Assembly: GCF_026914185.1 (NCBI RefSeq)
Contig: NC_070568.1
Span: forward strand, 2,004,001 to 2,068,000
Length of the DNA: 64,000 nucleotides
Source: Puccinia triticina
Lineage: Eukaryota; Basidiomycota; Pucciniomycetes; Pucciniales; Pucciniaceae
Reading direction: 5' to 3'
Positions 1-12,745 of this stretch are shown here, piece after piece. A model generated the notes under the pieces. It did no database searches, was not told the origin of the DNA, and saw nothing but the letters and a program-made list of their open reading frames with translations. Each line of letters opens with the position of its first letter. The stretch's first letter is position 1. The position numbers and the translations under genes are program-made.

Positions 1-3000
1 GCAGCTTCTCATCACATGCTTCGCAATCGAAGTCTTCTTTCTTTGTTTGTTCCGGAGAAAATTAACATCAAAACTGGTAATCCTGACACCCCTCTCATTG
101 CCTCTGGTCATGGGACGGCTGAAATTTTTACCAATGGTCGGGTAATCAAACTCGTTGATTGTCTCCTGGTTCCAAACATCACTCAGCAGTTGATTTCACT
201 CGTCAAACTCATCACATCATCTGTCAAGATCACAAAGAATAATCAATACTTTGACATCTCTGACAAATCAGGATCGCTGTTCTCCGGTGACATCATCGAT
301 AACTTACTTCAGGCTCAATACATTCGATGTCCCTCTGCGCTAATCAACATCAAAGATTCCAACCATGAAATATGGCATCATTGATTAGGACATCCGGGCA
401 ATCAAGTCATGAAGGCCATGGGTCTTCCAATGTCAAAAGATAACTCGTTATGCGAGGTATGTAGTTGTTCCAAGATGACTCTTGTTCCGTTTCCCGGTCA
501 TTTTTCTCCTAGCAAGTTTCCTCTTAGCCGTCTTCACATGGACCTCGTTGGCCCAATCAATCCCCCCTCTCTCTCTGGCTTCAAGTATTTTTTGACCATA
601 GTGGATCAATACTCATCCTTTAAATTTGTTTGGTTTTTAAAGGCAAAGTTGGAGGCTTTTGAAGAATTTGAACGTTTTGTCAACCTAGTTGAGAACATTC
701 AAGACAGCAAAATCAAGGAGATCGTTTCTGATCAGGGAGGAGAATTCGTCAATCACCAATTCAGTGAATTTGCCGCCGAAAAGGGAATTCTTCAGACCTT
801 CTCTCCAGCTGAAACTCCTCAGTTGAATGGTTTCGCCGAACGAGCAAATCGAACGATCCTGGATAAAGCTAGATGTCTCCTCTTGACTAGCAGTCTGCCC
901 AAAACCTACTGGGTGGAGGCTGTAAACGCTGCCACATTCATCTCCAATATGTTAGCTACTCCATCTCGCCATTCCTCTCCGTATGAGCTATGGACTAAAA
1001 CTTCTGCTCCTTATCATCGTCTCAGAGCTTTCGGTTGCAAAGCATATATTGCCGTCCCGAAGCATCACAGATCTTGGAAGCTTGGGAACACTGGGGAGAT
1101 AGGAATTCTTATCGGTTTTGAGAATGAAGGCTTGGTGTATCGGATTCTTCGGCTGCAAGACAAGAAATTGATTAAGACTCGACACGCAAAATTTGATGAA
1201 ACGTTCTTTCCAAAAATATCCAAGGATTCGGTTCCTTTCGCCATGTCAGAAACGCTTGTCAAAGGAGAATTTGCTCATGATTCATTTGAAGCGGATTCAG
1301 ATGCTTCTTCAGAATCTTCAGTTGATGTTGATCACTCACCGCCTCGGGCTCCTCCTCCTCCTCCAGTCCCTCATCCTGAACGCACTGAGTCACCACCTCG
1401 GCCTCCCTCTCCTTCTCCGGTTCCTAGGCTTACAGTTGTTGGTCCTCGGCATCCAACTCTAATTAACGGTGAAATCTCAACCGAGAATATACTCCCTTTC
1501 CGTCGCCAGCAATGTCCTCGCACTTTTGTAACTGAGTTGGGAGACAATATTCCAGGGCATTATCATCAAGCCGTCAAGAGCAGTGAGTCTGTTGGTTGGC
1601 TGAAGGCTATCAAAACTGAGCTAGAGGCGATGGATAGACTCAATGTGTGGAATGTTGTAGATTGATTTCCGGATATCAAGACCGTGGGCACCACTTGGGT
1701 GTTTAGGATGAAAAAGGACGGAAAGGCTGTTGTTTTTCAAGCAAGATTGTGTGCTCAGGGATTCTCTCAAGTTCACGGAGTTGATTTCTCAAAAACCTTT
1801 GCTCCTACTGGCCGTCTTAACTCACTTAGGGCTCTTATCTCTCATGCAGCTGCCAATGGGCTCAAGTTTCATCAGCTCGACGTCAAAACCGCTTTCCTTA
1901 ACGCCAATCTTGAGGAGGAATTTTTCTTGTCCATCCCTCAAGGTGTCAAACTGGACAAAAAACGGAAATGTCTAAAATTGAACAAGGCTATATATGGTCT
2001 CAAACAAGCGCCTCTTGCGTGGTATAATCGGCTGTCTAAGTGGCTTGTCTCCGTTGGCTTCAGCATAGCCATCTCCGACCCCTGTGTTTTCTTTCGGATG
2101 GGCGAAAATCCTGTTTGGGTGTTTGTGCATGTTGACGACCTTGCCGTTTTCAGCAAAAAAGTTACGCCTTTCAAAGATCAAATCAAAGACGAGTTCGACA
2201 TGAAGGATATGGGTCAAGCGGATTTGATGTTGGGAATCAAGATTCTTCATGAACCGGACGCAATCGTCCTGTCGCAACTTCATTACGTCAACTCAGTATT
2301 GGATTTGTATGGCATGACTAACTGTCGTACGGTTTTGACTCCCTTGATCCCAAATGTGCACCTTGACAAAGCTACAGTGGGGGAGCAAGACTGGTTGAAG
2401 AGTCTCGGAGTCAATTACTGAAGTGCGGTTGGGGCATTGAGCTACCTTTTGACTGCAACTCGCCCGGACATCGCTCACGCCGTCAGCTCTTTATCGCAAT
2501 TCCTGGAGGCTCCCGGTATCAATCACTGGGAATCTTTCACCCATGTGCTCCATTACCTGGCCGGTACCGCTGACAATGCCTTGATCTATTGACGGGGGAC
2601 TCCTAAGCCTCTCACGGGCTTCACGGATGCGGATTGGGGCAACTGCCTCGTCACACGAAGATTGGTCACTGGCTATCTTTCTCAGTTCAATAATCATCTC
2701 ATTTCTTGGCAGACAAAGAAGCAACCAGTGGTCTCGCTTTCTTCTTGCGAGGCTGAATACAGAGCTCTCACTGATTTCTCGTGTGAACTCCTCTGGCTTT
2801 GACAATTTTTGGATGAAGTGAAGGTCTTCTTGGCAACGTCTCCGACGGTGGTACATGAAGATAATCAAGGTTGCATTGCTGTGGAAAACTTTGAGGCGAA
2901 TACAAACGCGAAGAGGATGAAGCATGTTGAGATTCAACTGCACTTTATCCGGGATGTGATCAAAGACGCAAAGATTTTCCTTGAATATACTCCAACAAGT

Positions 3001-3111
3001 GAGATGCTCGCCGACTTTTTGACCAAATCCGTCCCACGGCCCGCCTTGGCTAAATCTCTCCAGAAGCTGGGTCTTCTTCATCTAGAGGGAAGGGGGGGTG
3101 TTAATATCTAA
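1..3111 (+). pseudogene. Ty1/copia retrotransposon polyprotein, 5'-truncated by the window, five in-frame TGA codons
   Basis: One frame runs from base 1 to the stop at 3109-3111. It opens on the Ser-His-His that follows the DSG of a copia protease, then shows the H-H-C-C gag-pre-integrase finger (about 370-480), the integrase core (MDLVGP near 538, SDQGGEF near 727, and a Glu in NGFAERANR), the reverse transcriptase (VKTAFLNANLEE, then HVDDL near 2130) and RNase H (TDADW near 2623, SSCEAEYRAL, HEDNQGC). There is no frameshift. The frame is broken only by TGA at 382, 1663, 2419, 2590 and 2800, each where the family normally has Arg, so each fits CGA to TGA. Four of the five are preceded by T. 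The upstream LTR and gag lie outside the window. The copia assignment is secure from domain order; the element is dead as it stands. Confidence 0.93.
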
Positions 3112-3642
3112 TCATTATCCCTCTAGTACTTCAGCTTGAACTCGGTCTGTTCCTTCAAGGCCTGAGAACAGTTTGCTTGAGAATGATGTCACTCAAATTC
3201 AACTCTCGGACCTTCATATTTCCTCCGGCAAAATCTCCGCTTGGTCCTCTCTATCTCTCATATTTAAAGTTGTCCTTCTATCCGAAATCATCTTTCTTCT
3301 CTCGTGGATCCCGCAACAATCATAGTTGCTCCCTATAGCTTGTACATTATAAATTACCTTCAAGCTTTGGATTCACCACTGTCGTCATCATTCACATAGA
3401 CGACCACTCTACTCTTTTCAGTTCTTGCGTACATACGCTTTCCCTTCTATTCAACAACTTGCCGATCTCTAGCGCTCAGTTCACTCATCCCTTCCATTCA
3501 GCACTCCGCCGACTTTCAGAGCTTTGTTCTCTATTGTTGCTCCTTTTGATAATTCGCCGACACTGTCTTCTGAACATCAAGACTTCTCTTACCAGTAGGT
3601 TCATCATCAAGTACTTTGACAATCACTCATCGGTATTGAACT
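3099..3642 (+). repeat. 3' LTR of the copia element (right end approximate)
   Basis: A polypurine tract (about 3085-3098) is followed directly by TGTTAATATC at 3099, the usual LTR opening. The right end is placed where GGTATTGAAC (about 3632) roughly mirrors that start. The partner LTR is outside the window, so the right boundary cannot be confirmed. TATTTAAA-like sequence near 3260 may be the LTR promoter. Confidence 0.55.
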
Positions 3643-3809
3643 AATCTTTATATTCTTAGTTCTTCTTTTGTTTCCTTGTCTCTTGTCATGTCGTGTTCTC
3701 TTGTGTTCCTGTTCCAGTGTTATCCTTGCCTTTAGGTATTTTCTTTTCTTTTCTTTTCTTTTCTTTTTATTGTATTTCATCGTTTCCTTTAGCTTACTCG
3801 AAATACACT
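3643..3809. other. Pyrimidine-rich spacer
   Basis: T/C-rich DNA with a TTTTC run near 3740-3770, between the copia LTR and the end of the minus-strand Mutator-like gene. No gene seen. Confidence 0.5.
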
Positions 3810-6800
3810 TTAGCTTGTTGATTCACACATCTGAGCATAGCCGCCATTCACCCAATCATTATGCAGCCAAACCCCGGTGACGCCACAAACCTTCCGCAAT
3901 ACCTTGCCCCAGTAGTGATGACCGCCCCAGTATCCTTGCAACATCAAAGTGTAGACCTCACCAGCGACCATAAGCTTGAAAGGCCAGTTCATTTGGCCCA
4001 TGAACTCGAGAGGTTTATCTTCATCACTGAATGTGGTCACATTGATATGGAAGTATAGGTGAGGGGCTGATTTGGAATCGGCAAAAGAGATAGTCAAGAC
4101 TTCTTCCAGGTAGTTACTGGGATGCAGGATGCCGCTTTTCTTTTTAGGACAAGATTTATTACCTGCGAGGGCATTGCAACCCTTACATTGCAGACCCAAG
4201 GTTCCAGAAAGTCCAGAAGTGGCCCACCGCGTGACCAGGAGACCGGTGTTGACAAAGCTGATTGCTTTCTCTTCAAACATAGACCTGAAGATCTTCAGGC
4301 AACCCAATCGGCGCTCTCCGCGGGGGTGGTCAGCTTGTTTTTGGTGGATTTTCCGCGGACAGGTGAACGTGCGACTTTCTTGTACGGTAAAGAGGGTGTG
4401 TAGGACCTTCAAACTGTTTGATTGAGGGCTCAAGGCAATCTCCATGAAGAAATCACAGGAACTGAACTCGCCAGGGATGAAAGATTCAGGATGAAGGTTC
4501 TGTGCTGCTTCAAACAGTTTGTTTGAACCTTGGGTGAGTATTGATTTGAGGTTTTTGTTCTGAATCATTTCGTTGGTTGTCCGGGAGGTGAAGTGCGAGA
4601 CAAGACAGTGGAAGATGTTGGTTTTTTTTCCCCCAGGCGATCGGAGCCAGAGCGGACTGTAGACCGCATATAAAGAGTCCAGGGCAGCCAACAACCAGCA
4701 TTGATTCTTCCGGTTTGGCTGCAACAATGCAGAATAGGACTTGAAGGTTGTATGCGGGGAACGGTTGATGTTTTGCGAGTTTGGAGGTCGTCCAAGTTTG
4801 GGTCGCTTCTTTGGATGGTCCAGGAGAGCTTGGGTTGTGTCAGGAGCGCGTCCGTTGTTTAATGCGGCCCATTGACGCTTAGTAGGTTTGATTCACCCAA
4901 TCGAGTGAGATACATCCTCCTGGTTCCTTGCCTTGGTGCCATAACGAATTGGGCAGCCCCGTTGGATCATTGCATGATCCATCTCAAGTGCCTTGAAGAA
5001 GGCGTACAGCTCCGCAAATCCGGCCTTCAGAGTCTTCTTGCCAGAACTAACATCATAATACAGTTAGAATGGGAGACTAATGGAAGGATGTGGAAACAAT
5101 CCAACGTACCTAAACATGTAGTAGACCCTGTGCATGCTCTCCTGAGCATTAGTTGAACTCGGAAGCCCATTGTCACCATTAGGACAATCCTCCAACATCT
5201 TGCGGTGGCTAGGGAATAGCATGGCCTTGACGTCGGCCATTGTCCACCAGTCAAGCCACGCCTTGATCTTGGGGAATCGGCGCCACATCTCTTCTACTTT
5301 CTCGTTGTGAGTTGGGCCATCATCCTCACACGGCTGGAGTAGCCCAAGGCACTTTGACTCAAACAGGGCCTGCGGATAACGTGCGCTACATTTTAGTAAC
5401 AGTACGGATATCACAAGAGAAAAAGTAACCAATACAATTGCTTACTTGTTCGTCAGCCATGATGACAGAACGGTTCCGCTTGACCCGGGTAATTGATTGC
5501 CAAAAGTGTTTGCGGCAGCCTTTGAGTTTCTGCAACGCTTTGTCGGGATTGCTTTCTCCAAATACCTCCATATAGGCGGCCACAAAACCCCGCTGCTGGG
5601 CTTTGGAGAAATCGACGATGCTGTGGGCCATGTTCTCCCGCTCGTGTTGCAAGAGTGAGGGGATCAGGAACTGTTGAAAAAGGACGGAGAAGTGGAATTT
5701 ATAGTATGATTTGCTCAGCCCTTGGATCCAGCTCAGCTGGACAGGTATCCATCGGCCAATGTCGTCACAATACATTGAGGTGGTGAGCAGATACCCCGAG
5801 TTGAAGAATCGGTAGGTAACATCAGATATTAAACCGCCAGAATACAAGTTGTTACCTGCTTCGCCACAATCAAGAAGGCGCTGAGACATCCAGTTGGTCT
5901 GGAAAGTAAAGTGCTTGTGACCCCTCTTGCACAATATTGATATGATCTCAAAGCCATTGCTGTGGACAGAAAGATCAAACATTGATGTTAGCAAAAGTAG
6001 AACATCAATGATCTGGTCAGTAATGTGCAGCAACTCAACAGTTACCATTCAAACAAGACATCCATGAACCGGTCGCCTCCATCTCCATCCTTGGATGATC
6101 CGGGATCCTGGGATCCATCTGCTGAAGTATCTGACACCAAAGGTGCCGCAGTCAATCCGAGTTAGCTAGAGATTTGTGAATAGTCACTACACTGTTGCTC
6201 GGGTGGCCGGGCCCGGTTGCATTGCCAATCTTATAGGACAATGTGATCATAATGTGTCAGTATGATCACCTTCCATTCCATAAGCCAAAATAAAAGCAAA
6301 TATAAAGGAAAAGGGGGACATACCTTCAGCTGGAGTGCACTTGCCCTTGGATTTTTCATGACGGTTTCAGTGAGGTCTTTCTTTGCTTGTGGGTCCGGTT
6401 TTTTTGATGATGGCCATTGATGGTTGTGGACACCTTGGTAACATAGGAGACACCAGCGGGTTTTTTGGTGGTAATCAAATCTGCACTGGGTATCCGAACA
6501 ACTGTCCCAGATAACCTTCCCTGGGCAACGGCCTGCAAGCCCTGGAAATTTTGGATTACTAAGGAGGATATTCAGCTGATCAGTTTATTTTTGGAAAAAA
6601 AAAGCGGACAGAAGGCTTGATGTACTTACTTGGTGAGATGCTCTTCAAGTTTTCCCACACCGGTGGGAGGCGGGCCACTGTAGTCACAACCTTCTTGATC
6701 ACACCAAAACACACCCAAGCAGTAAATTCGAATGGTCTTCCACTCGTCGGAGTTGCTGCCATTGCTAGACTCCTTGGAGAACCCAACTGCTCCAAAATTG

Positions 6801-7204
6801 TGATACTCGTCGCCAGGGCAACGGACAAAAGTCGTGGATCCGTTTGGGTAAAGTGGATACCCTTGGCGGTCCAATACGCAGCCGTGATTGATGTAGGTTG
6901 TAAATTCTCGGTCCATGGCGGTAGGAATCTGCCAGTATGGCAGGTGGTCAGGCGCCCCGTTTGAGTCTTCAAGATCAGGTTGGCCAGGATGATGGCTATT
7001 TTTTGTATCTCCAGAATTGGAATCTGCTGTCGGGGGGGAGCGCTTACTGTGGCGGGGAGAGGTATACTGAGGGGGGGTGATAGCGTGGTAGGATGGCTGG
7101 GAGGGTTCAAAAAAGGGATGCCGGGTGGCACGCCTGTGGATGCTGTGATTTTCTTTTGGCGGAGCATTAATATGTGGATATGCGCGTATGGTCTTTGTGA
7201 TCAT
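3810..7204 (-). pseudogene. Mutator-like (MULE) transposase with WRKY-GCM1 zinc finger and C-terminal ubiquitin-peptidase-like domain
   Basis: Six exons fit GT-AG rules: 7204-6631, 6559-6324, 6229-6046, 5959-5446, 5369-5110 and 5046-3810. Exons 1-2 give a Pro-rich N-terminus and a GCM1-type finger (CLGVFWC..C in exon 1; DSC..QC and VHNHQW in exon 2). Exons 3-5 carry the DDE transposase: Asp in SDVTYRFF (codon at 5821-5823), Asp in VDFSKAQQ (5611-5613), Glu in NAQESMHR (5139-5141). The last exon has a C19-like Cys box (NQCWLLAAL, Cys codon 4698-4700) and a His box (GGHHYW, near 3909-3920), as in ubiquitin-specific peptidases. TGA codons at 6154-6152 and 4895-4893, and a frame change between about 6150 and 6095, break the gene. 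The GCM1-MULE pairing is known from fungal Mutator elements. The peptidase role is inferred from the two boxes only. Confidence 0.8.
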
Positions 7205-7739
7205 TAAGCTTATTGCTTATCTTGGGTAATAGTAGAACTTTGGACATCAGGGTATGTAGTTAGGAAGGCTAATAAGCTTTCAAGCTTGATGGATGGGTGG
7301 AGGTGTGCAAAAATCGATATCCCAGGCGAAAAATCTGAATGGGGAGGTTGTGGGAAACCTATATGTCCGTGGCATGGTGGTTGGGTCAAAACCTAGTTAG
7401 GTCTGGGGAGATATAAGCTTCCCAAAGTAAGTTTAACTGTTGACTCCGAGGAATTGTGAGGGAAGGGGATGTAAAATTAATTGTTTGGTAGGTTATGTAC
7501 ATATTTACATGAATTGTAACATGCATTGTGACATGGCATACTGTAAAATTACAGGCCACCGCGTCCTAGGTGCAAAATTACAAAGTTTATATTACAACAT
7601 GTTACTTTACAATGAGTGGTTTGTACGACATAAATTGTAAAACTAATTAAATAAGAGGTTTTGTACATTTTTACAATGCCCCCACTTTACAATGGGGGGG
7701 CATTGTAAAACACAGTTTGTAAAAATGATTCACCCCTTA
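7205..7739. other. AT-rich spacer upstream of the MULE gene
   Basis: Would hold the MULE promoter and terminal inverted repeat, but I could not define a TIR pair. From about 7470 it contains repeated TTACAATG and TTGTAAA words. No coding frame is convincing. Confidence 0.4.
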
Positions 7740-8862
7740 TGATAAGATATTTTGACAGATTAATTTGGGTCAGCTCTTGCCCATGAAAAACCCATGATGT
7801 GGCAGCTACAGTCTCATGGGTCTCAAACAACGACCAAATAAGGTTTTTCTTTGTGTTTCTGCCACTATATCTCAACCAGGAATGGTTATCACTTCATGAT
7901 ATTGATACCAGAATATTGATCAATTTCCAAAGATCATTTTGGTATAGAGTTCATGGATTGAAATACCAAAAAGGAGGTGCTAAAGTCTAATTAGTCTCAA
8001 AATATTGCCTAATTGGGTATTTTATGGTGTTTCTGCCACTGTATCTGAACTGGGGCTAACATTTATTTCATGATATTGATACAATTCTAATAAGACGTGT
8101 TGAGAGATTAATTTGGGTCAGCTCTTGCCCATGAAAATCCCAAAATGAGGCAGCTACAGTCCCATGAGTCTCAAAATATCACCAAATTGGGCTTTTCTTT
8201 CTGTATCTGCCACCATATCTCAACCAGGAATGGTGATTATTTCATGATATTGGGACCAGAATATTCATCCATTTCCAAAGATTATTTTGGTATAGCTTTC
8301 ATGTTTGGAAATGCCCAAAAGGAGCTGCTATAGTCTGATTAGTCTCAAAATATTGCCTAATTGGGTATTTTTTGGTGTTTCTGCCACTGTATCTCAACCT
8401 GCAAGGAGAATGATTTCATGATATTGTTACCATTATGATAAGACATGTTGAGAGATTATTTGGGTCAGCTCTTGACCATGAAAATCCCAAAACATGGCAG
8501 CTACACTCTCATGAGTCTCAAAATATCACCAAATTGGGGTTTTCTTTGTGTTTCTGCCCCTATATCTCAACCGGGAATGGTGATTATTTCATGATATTTG
8601 TACCAGAATATTCATCCATTTCCAAAGATTGTTTGGTATAGGTTTCATGTATGGAAATGCCCAAAAGGAGCTGCTATAGTCTGATTGGTCTCAAAATATC
8701 ACCTAATTTGGTATTTTTTGGTGTTTCTGCCACTGTATCTCAACCCACAATGGGAATGATTTCGTGATATTGATACAATTTTGATAAGACATGTTGAGAA
8801 ATTAATTTGGGTAAGCTCTTGCCCATGAAAAATCCAAAAGGTGGCAGCTACAGTCTCATGAA
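7740..8862. repeat. Satellite: six 173/174-bp monomers in an alternating A/B (about 347-bp) dimer
   Basis: The anchor GTCTCAAA recurs at 7820, 7994, 8168, 8342, 8515 and 8688, spacing 174, 174, 174, 173 and 173. Alternate monomers are more alike than neighbours: A-type monomers carry CACCAAATTGG after the anchor and B-type carry GCCTAATTGG, so the larger unit is about 347 bp. Boundary words GGGTCAGCTCTTGCCC and CAGCTACAGT recur once per dimer. The array fades at about 8860. It has no coding frame. Confidence 0.85.
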
Positions 8863-9960
8863 GCACCCGCTTTGCGGGGAGGCTACTCGGCATGTCGGTT
8901 GCTTTTTTTTTGTTGTACTTCTTTTTGCTGTTGTTGCAAATCCACAACCAAATGAAATTGGTGAGCTTTTTTTAGGCTACATTCAGGGTTGCCTTGCAAC
9001 AACCTCGTTCTGCAGACTTGCCATTCTTGGCCCGCGTTCCATTCCTTTTTTTTACTCTCATTACTTTTTTCTTGCTTCACACTTTGGGATCTTCTCATCC
9101 TTTATCTCAGCACCATACCCTGCCCTTAAGGTACAAAGAGTGAAACTAATTGTCTTTTTCTCTCATCATTGTCATCTTCATGTTCATGTAGCCTGAGTCC
9201 TGACAAGTGAAATTATATCCTTAAGTCTTGCAATTCTTACAGCAACCACATCAGCCGCTATTGTCATCCCCTATCATCTTGTGGAACCCATTGGGCAGGG
9301 TGACAAAATCACAAGCGCCACTCAAGAAGACCGCCATCTAACCCTGAATGTTACTTTGACCAGCCTGTTTGTGAGCAAAAATCAAACCTCTCTATGGGAA
9401 AGCAAAAGCCTCCATGGCTAAACCAGCCCACAATGACATCTCACCTTGGACTGCCGTCCTACGAACATCCTTCAATTATCACATCGGCAAATCACCCCTT
9501 CCACAAATCACCACCGACAAAACCTCTTCTTCAAAAATCCACTTGCCTTATCTTTAAATTTATCATCAACCATCTCGCAATGACCTTGATTGGTGTTGTT
9601 GCCCTTTCCTTTTCTCGCTGGATCCTCATTGTGTGGAGTGCTAATCTATCTCATCACATACACATCCAGATTCCTTATTTCCACCAAGAGGCCTCAGGTG
9701 GTGTGACGGCCACATCTACCGGACCTCACCGAACTCAATCACCTCAGAATTCTCAGCTGTGGATGTTTCTTGTTCGACCTACGGAGCTTAAACTCCAGTT
9801 TTCCCTAGAGATTGATTGGTTCATACCCCCAACCAAAAAGCCGATCAGGATCATATTAAGGCAGGGGTTTGGAAGTCATAGGGCTAGCCAGGTCTTACCG
9901 CCACATCCAACCCGACCTCATACATTCAAATAAATCAAGATTTACAAACCTCAGACTTTT
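8863..9960. other. Unassigned DNA, possibly retroelement leader remnants
   Basis: No recognisable gene. A 179-codon open frame at 9394-9933 (+) is rich in Pro, His and Ser and has no motif I know; I do not call it. A TTCTTACAG acceptor-like site near 9240 resembles the leader-intron acceptor at 13505. CpG is scarce. Confidence 0.4.
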
Positions 9961-11000
9961 AAGCTGTGTTGTCAGCCGCCTGCGCGTACATACTGCGCAG
10001 AGACTGAAAATACACAGGCCGCTGTGAGAACTCCTTTGGGATGGGTTGGCAGACCTTTGAGGGGGAAATAACAATATGATATTCCAGCTAAGTAATACTA
10101 CTGTTACGGGTGGTTTGAAAGACCTGCCCCTCTATTATACTACACAGAATTCTGACAACAAATTTATTTATTGTTGTGGCGTGACTTTATGATGGAGAAA
10201 ACTTGTATGTAGTAGTTTCTATCAGACCTAGATCAGTTTTAACAAGTACAAGGTGCGTATACAACCTCTATATGGCAAGATGGGCAAAGAATATAATCAA
10301 GTGAGAATATGTTTTGTTGGGTTTTTAATGGTTTCAGCAGAGGGAAATGATGATGGAGTGTGGTATGGGATTTCTATGTTAATGTATGATGACTGTGTCT
10401 TCCGTGATGATGGCAAAATGATGACTGGTGACCACTGAGCTGGGGTGCCTGGGTGATGATGGAAAAATGGTGGGAGGAGGGCCTCCTTATATATTCTTTT
10501 CTGAGTTATTTTTGCTGGTGAGGGCTGCACTTGAGGCATTTCTGCTGGTGGTGACCCTGTGGATTGCACTGCCTTCTGCCAGGGGTGCATAACTTAAACT
10601 GATGTTCCGCATGACCATGTGTGATTTGTACTTTTTAAGGCAAAGTCCACCTAGGTTGGTTGCACTGCTAAAGTGGAGGCTTTCTGACCACATGCATCAA
10701 TGTAAGGTCCGTGCAAATCTGTTGAGTTGTTGAGTGGAGGCCTAGTCAATGCAATTTCCAACACGCAGGTTGCGTGAGGTGATCTGTAGCTAATAGTGGA
10801 GGCCTGCCTAACTAGTAAATCTAACTATACTCATCTATATATGCATGCCTTTTATGATTTATATGAATTTCCACCTGGGTATGGCCTGTACTAAACCTAT
10901 AATTGTAACTAACTTCTAAACTAAAAGAGCTAGCTGGGTAGTTGAAGTGAGTGACTAGGGTTAAGTTTGTATTTAGAATCTATTTCTCTAATAATATTCT
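9961..11000. other. Unassigned AT-rich DNA
   Basis: Nothing recognisable. The word GTGGAGGC recurs near 10672, 10734 and 10796, roughly every 62 bp, which suggests an old degenerate tandem repeat. Confidence 0.35.
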
Positions 11001-11700
11001 ATCATATGCTAGTATTGTAGGCTGTGAGTTGAGGTTTTGGCAGTTTTGTTGCGCGCCACAGATCTGGATCACCACCCCGCTGAAAAGGAAAGCGGCACAC
11101 GCGCTGAGGGCATGTCAGGCCTTTGTTTCTGAATAGGATATGTTCATCCCCATGAGGTCGCCGACCTCGAATGAGCACCTGTGAGCACACATCCTCTGTG
11201 CTCCCAGGGGATGGATGTTTCCCAAGCTGTTTGATGAACAGTGGACCACAGGCCAGGCAGCTACAGCTGCGGTATAAAGTACGGGGGACCTCTGCACAAA
11301 GGAAGTTCCCTCAGATCAGTTACCACACCCGACTTTATTGTTGTATTTGACCAACTACGCCGAACACAACGATTGGGGTTATTTCTTGATCCACCTATCT
11401 TTTACTCCCATCCTCTCTGCACTCGACCCAACTCCCTGTTTTACTAGGTAAGTCGGGCCTTTTCCCTTTCGCCTCTTCCCTGTCCTAGACAGGACCAGTT
11501 CTTCGAGTCCCTTGGACTTCGGTTGTATACGCTCAGCCAGCCCCTCCAGACGGAGGCGCGGCTTTCCTCCTTGTGCTGCGGCCAAGTCAAGTACTGACGG
11601 ACGTCGTGACAGCTGAGACCAACTGAGAACCTTAGAATATATCTAAGGTTAAGATTCAGGGCGCGGCCACGATAGAGACCCGCCCTGACATGTGTCAACA
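11001..11700 (+). repeat. Probable LTR or leader remnant
   Basis: A TATA-like GTATAAAGT near 11272 is followed by a pyrimidine-rich leader and by an AG|GTAAGT donor-like site near 11447, the layout seen in other retroelement leaders here. Ends cannot be fixed and no coding partner is identifiable. Confidence 0.35.
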
Positions 11701-12160
11701 GTGTATCCGCTGCGCTGCGTTTAGCGCAGCGCAGCGGTTCGCGCAGCGATTTTTCGGGTCGCTGCGCTACGCGCTACGCGCAGCGGGCAAATCGCTGCGC
11801 TACGCGCTTTTTTATTTTCCCGTAGAAAAAAATCACAAAATAGCGCGCTGAAGAAGCAATCACGTAGCGGTCAGCGCCGCTTTTCTCTATGCCATGTGGG
11901 AGCCAAAAAAAAAAAAGGAAAAAGGTTTTAAGATAAATAACAACATGTATAAACCATAAAACTGTTCCACTATCCGCTAATTTAGCAGGTAGCGTAGCAA
12001 ATTTTTGCTTTCACTGCGCTTTTTCTAATGACCCTGGGAGGGTAGCGGACAATTGCTGCGCGTAGCGAGTAGCGCAGCGGTTTTCTCGCTGCGCTATTGC
12101 TTTTTGGTCTGGTCACGTAGCGGTCAACCGCTACGCTACGCTAAAAGGCAGCGGATACAC
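11701..12160. mobile_element. Non-autonomous TIR element (460 bp) rich in GTAGCG/CGCTGCG words
   Basis: The left end GTGTATCCGCTGC (11701-11713) is perfectly inverted at the right end (GCAGCGGATACAC, to 12160), and weaker similarity continues inward. Many subterminal copies of CGCTGCG, GTAGCG and CGCTACGC occur in both orientations, like subterminal transposase-binding repeats of hAT elements. Flanking 8-mers (11693-11700 and 12161-12168) match at four positions and differ by transitions at three others, so the target duplication is only suggestive. No coding capacity. Confidence 0.65.
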
Positions 12161-12480
12161 CGTCGGCTGTGTGCGGGTTGAATTTGTCAGAGTTCGCCTA
12201 ATGACGCTGAGGCTTTTTTGACCTCAGGTAAGTGACCAGACCCTGAGCAAGCCACCTCGCCTCAATAAGGCGAACAAGACTAACCTGGCTTGTTACCGTG
12301 TCTACAGACAACAATGCCCAAGCTGCCACCTTCAACTACCCTGATTTCAACCAGGATGTTTCCATGGGAGACATAAACCCCTAAACAGTACAGGACCATT
12401 CTGACTGGGCTGGCCGTCGTTTTACCGTGAGAGCTTCCTCTACGAGACTGGGCTACAAAGACTATAAAAGGATGTCCTTT
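12161..12480 (+). other. Retroelement-like leader with a GT-AG intron
   Basis: AG|GTAAGT at 12228, a GACTAAC branch-like site and TCTACAG| ending at 12307 outline an 80-nt intron. Just after it a short frame ends in SMGDINP and stop, like a truncated gag start. Function unknown. Confidence 0.35.
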
Positions 12481-12745
12481 GAGACCAATGGCTAACTTGG
12501 GTTCCCCATCCTCTTCGTCTCTTTTAGCTTACCATCATCATCAACCTTATTCAATCATCAACCAACAGTTGCTTAGAAATTTCCTTTTCTCATCATTTTG
12601 CTGCTACGATCCAGTTTCACTAGCCTTTATCATCCTGCTGTCAAAGCCCTCACCGCGCAGCTTGCTATTCTTGTTCTACTTTCTTTTCTTACTTTCTTGC
12701 TCAAAACTTTAGACCTTTATCTAATGCGCGACAAAGGGGAGTGCA
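12481..12745. other. Spacer, nothing recognised
   Basis: Pyrimidine-rich in its second half; no gene or repeat boundary seen. Confidence 0.35.

Noticed and set aside
9394..9933. 179-codon open frame as a host gene
   Set aside because: No domain, low-complexity Pro/His/Ser composition, and no convincing promoter or homologue from memory.
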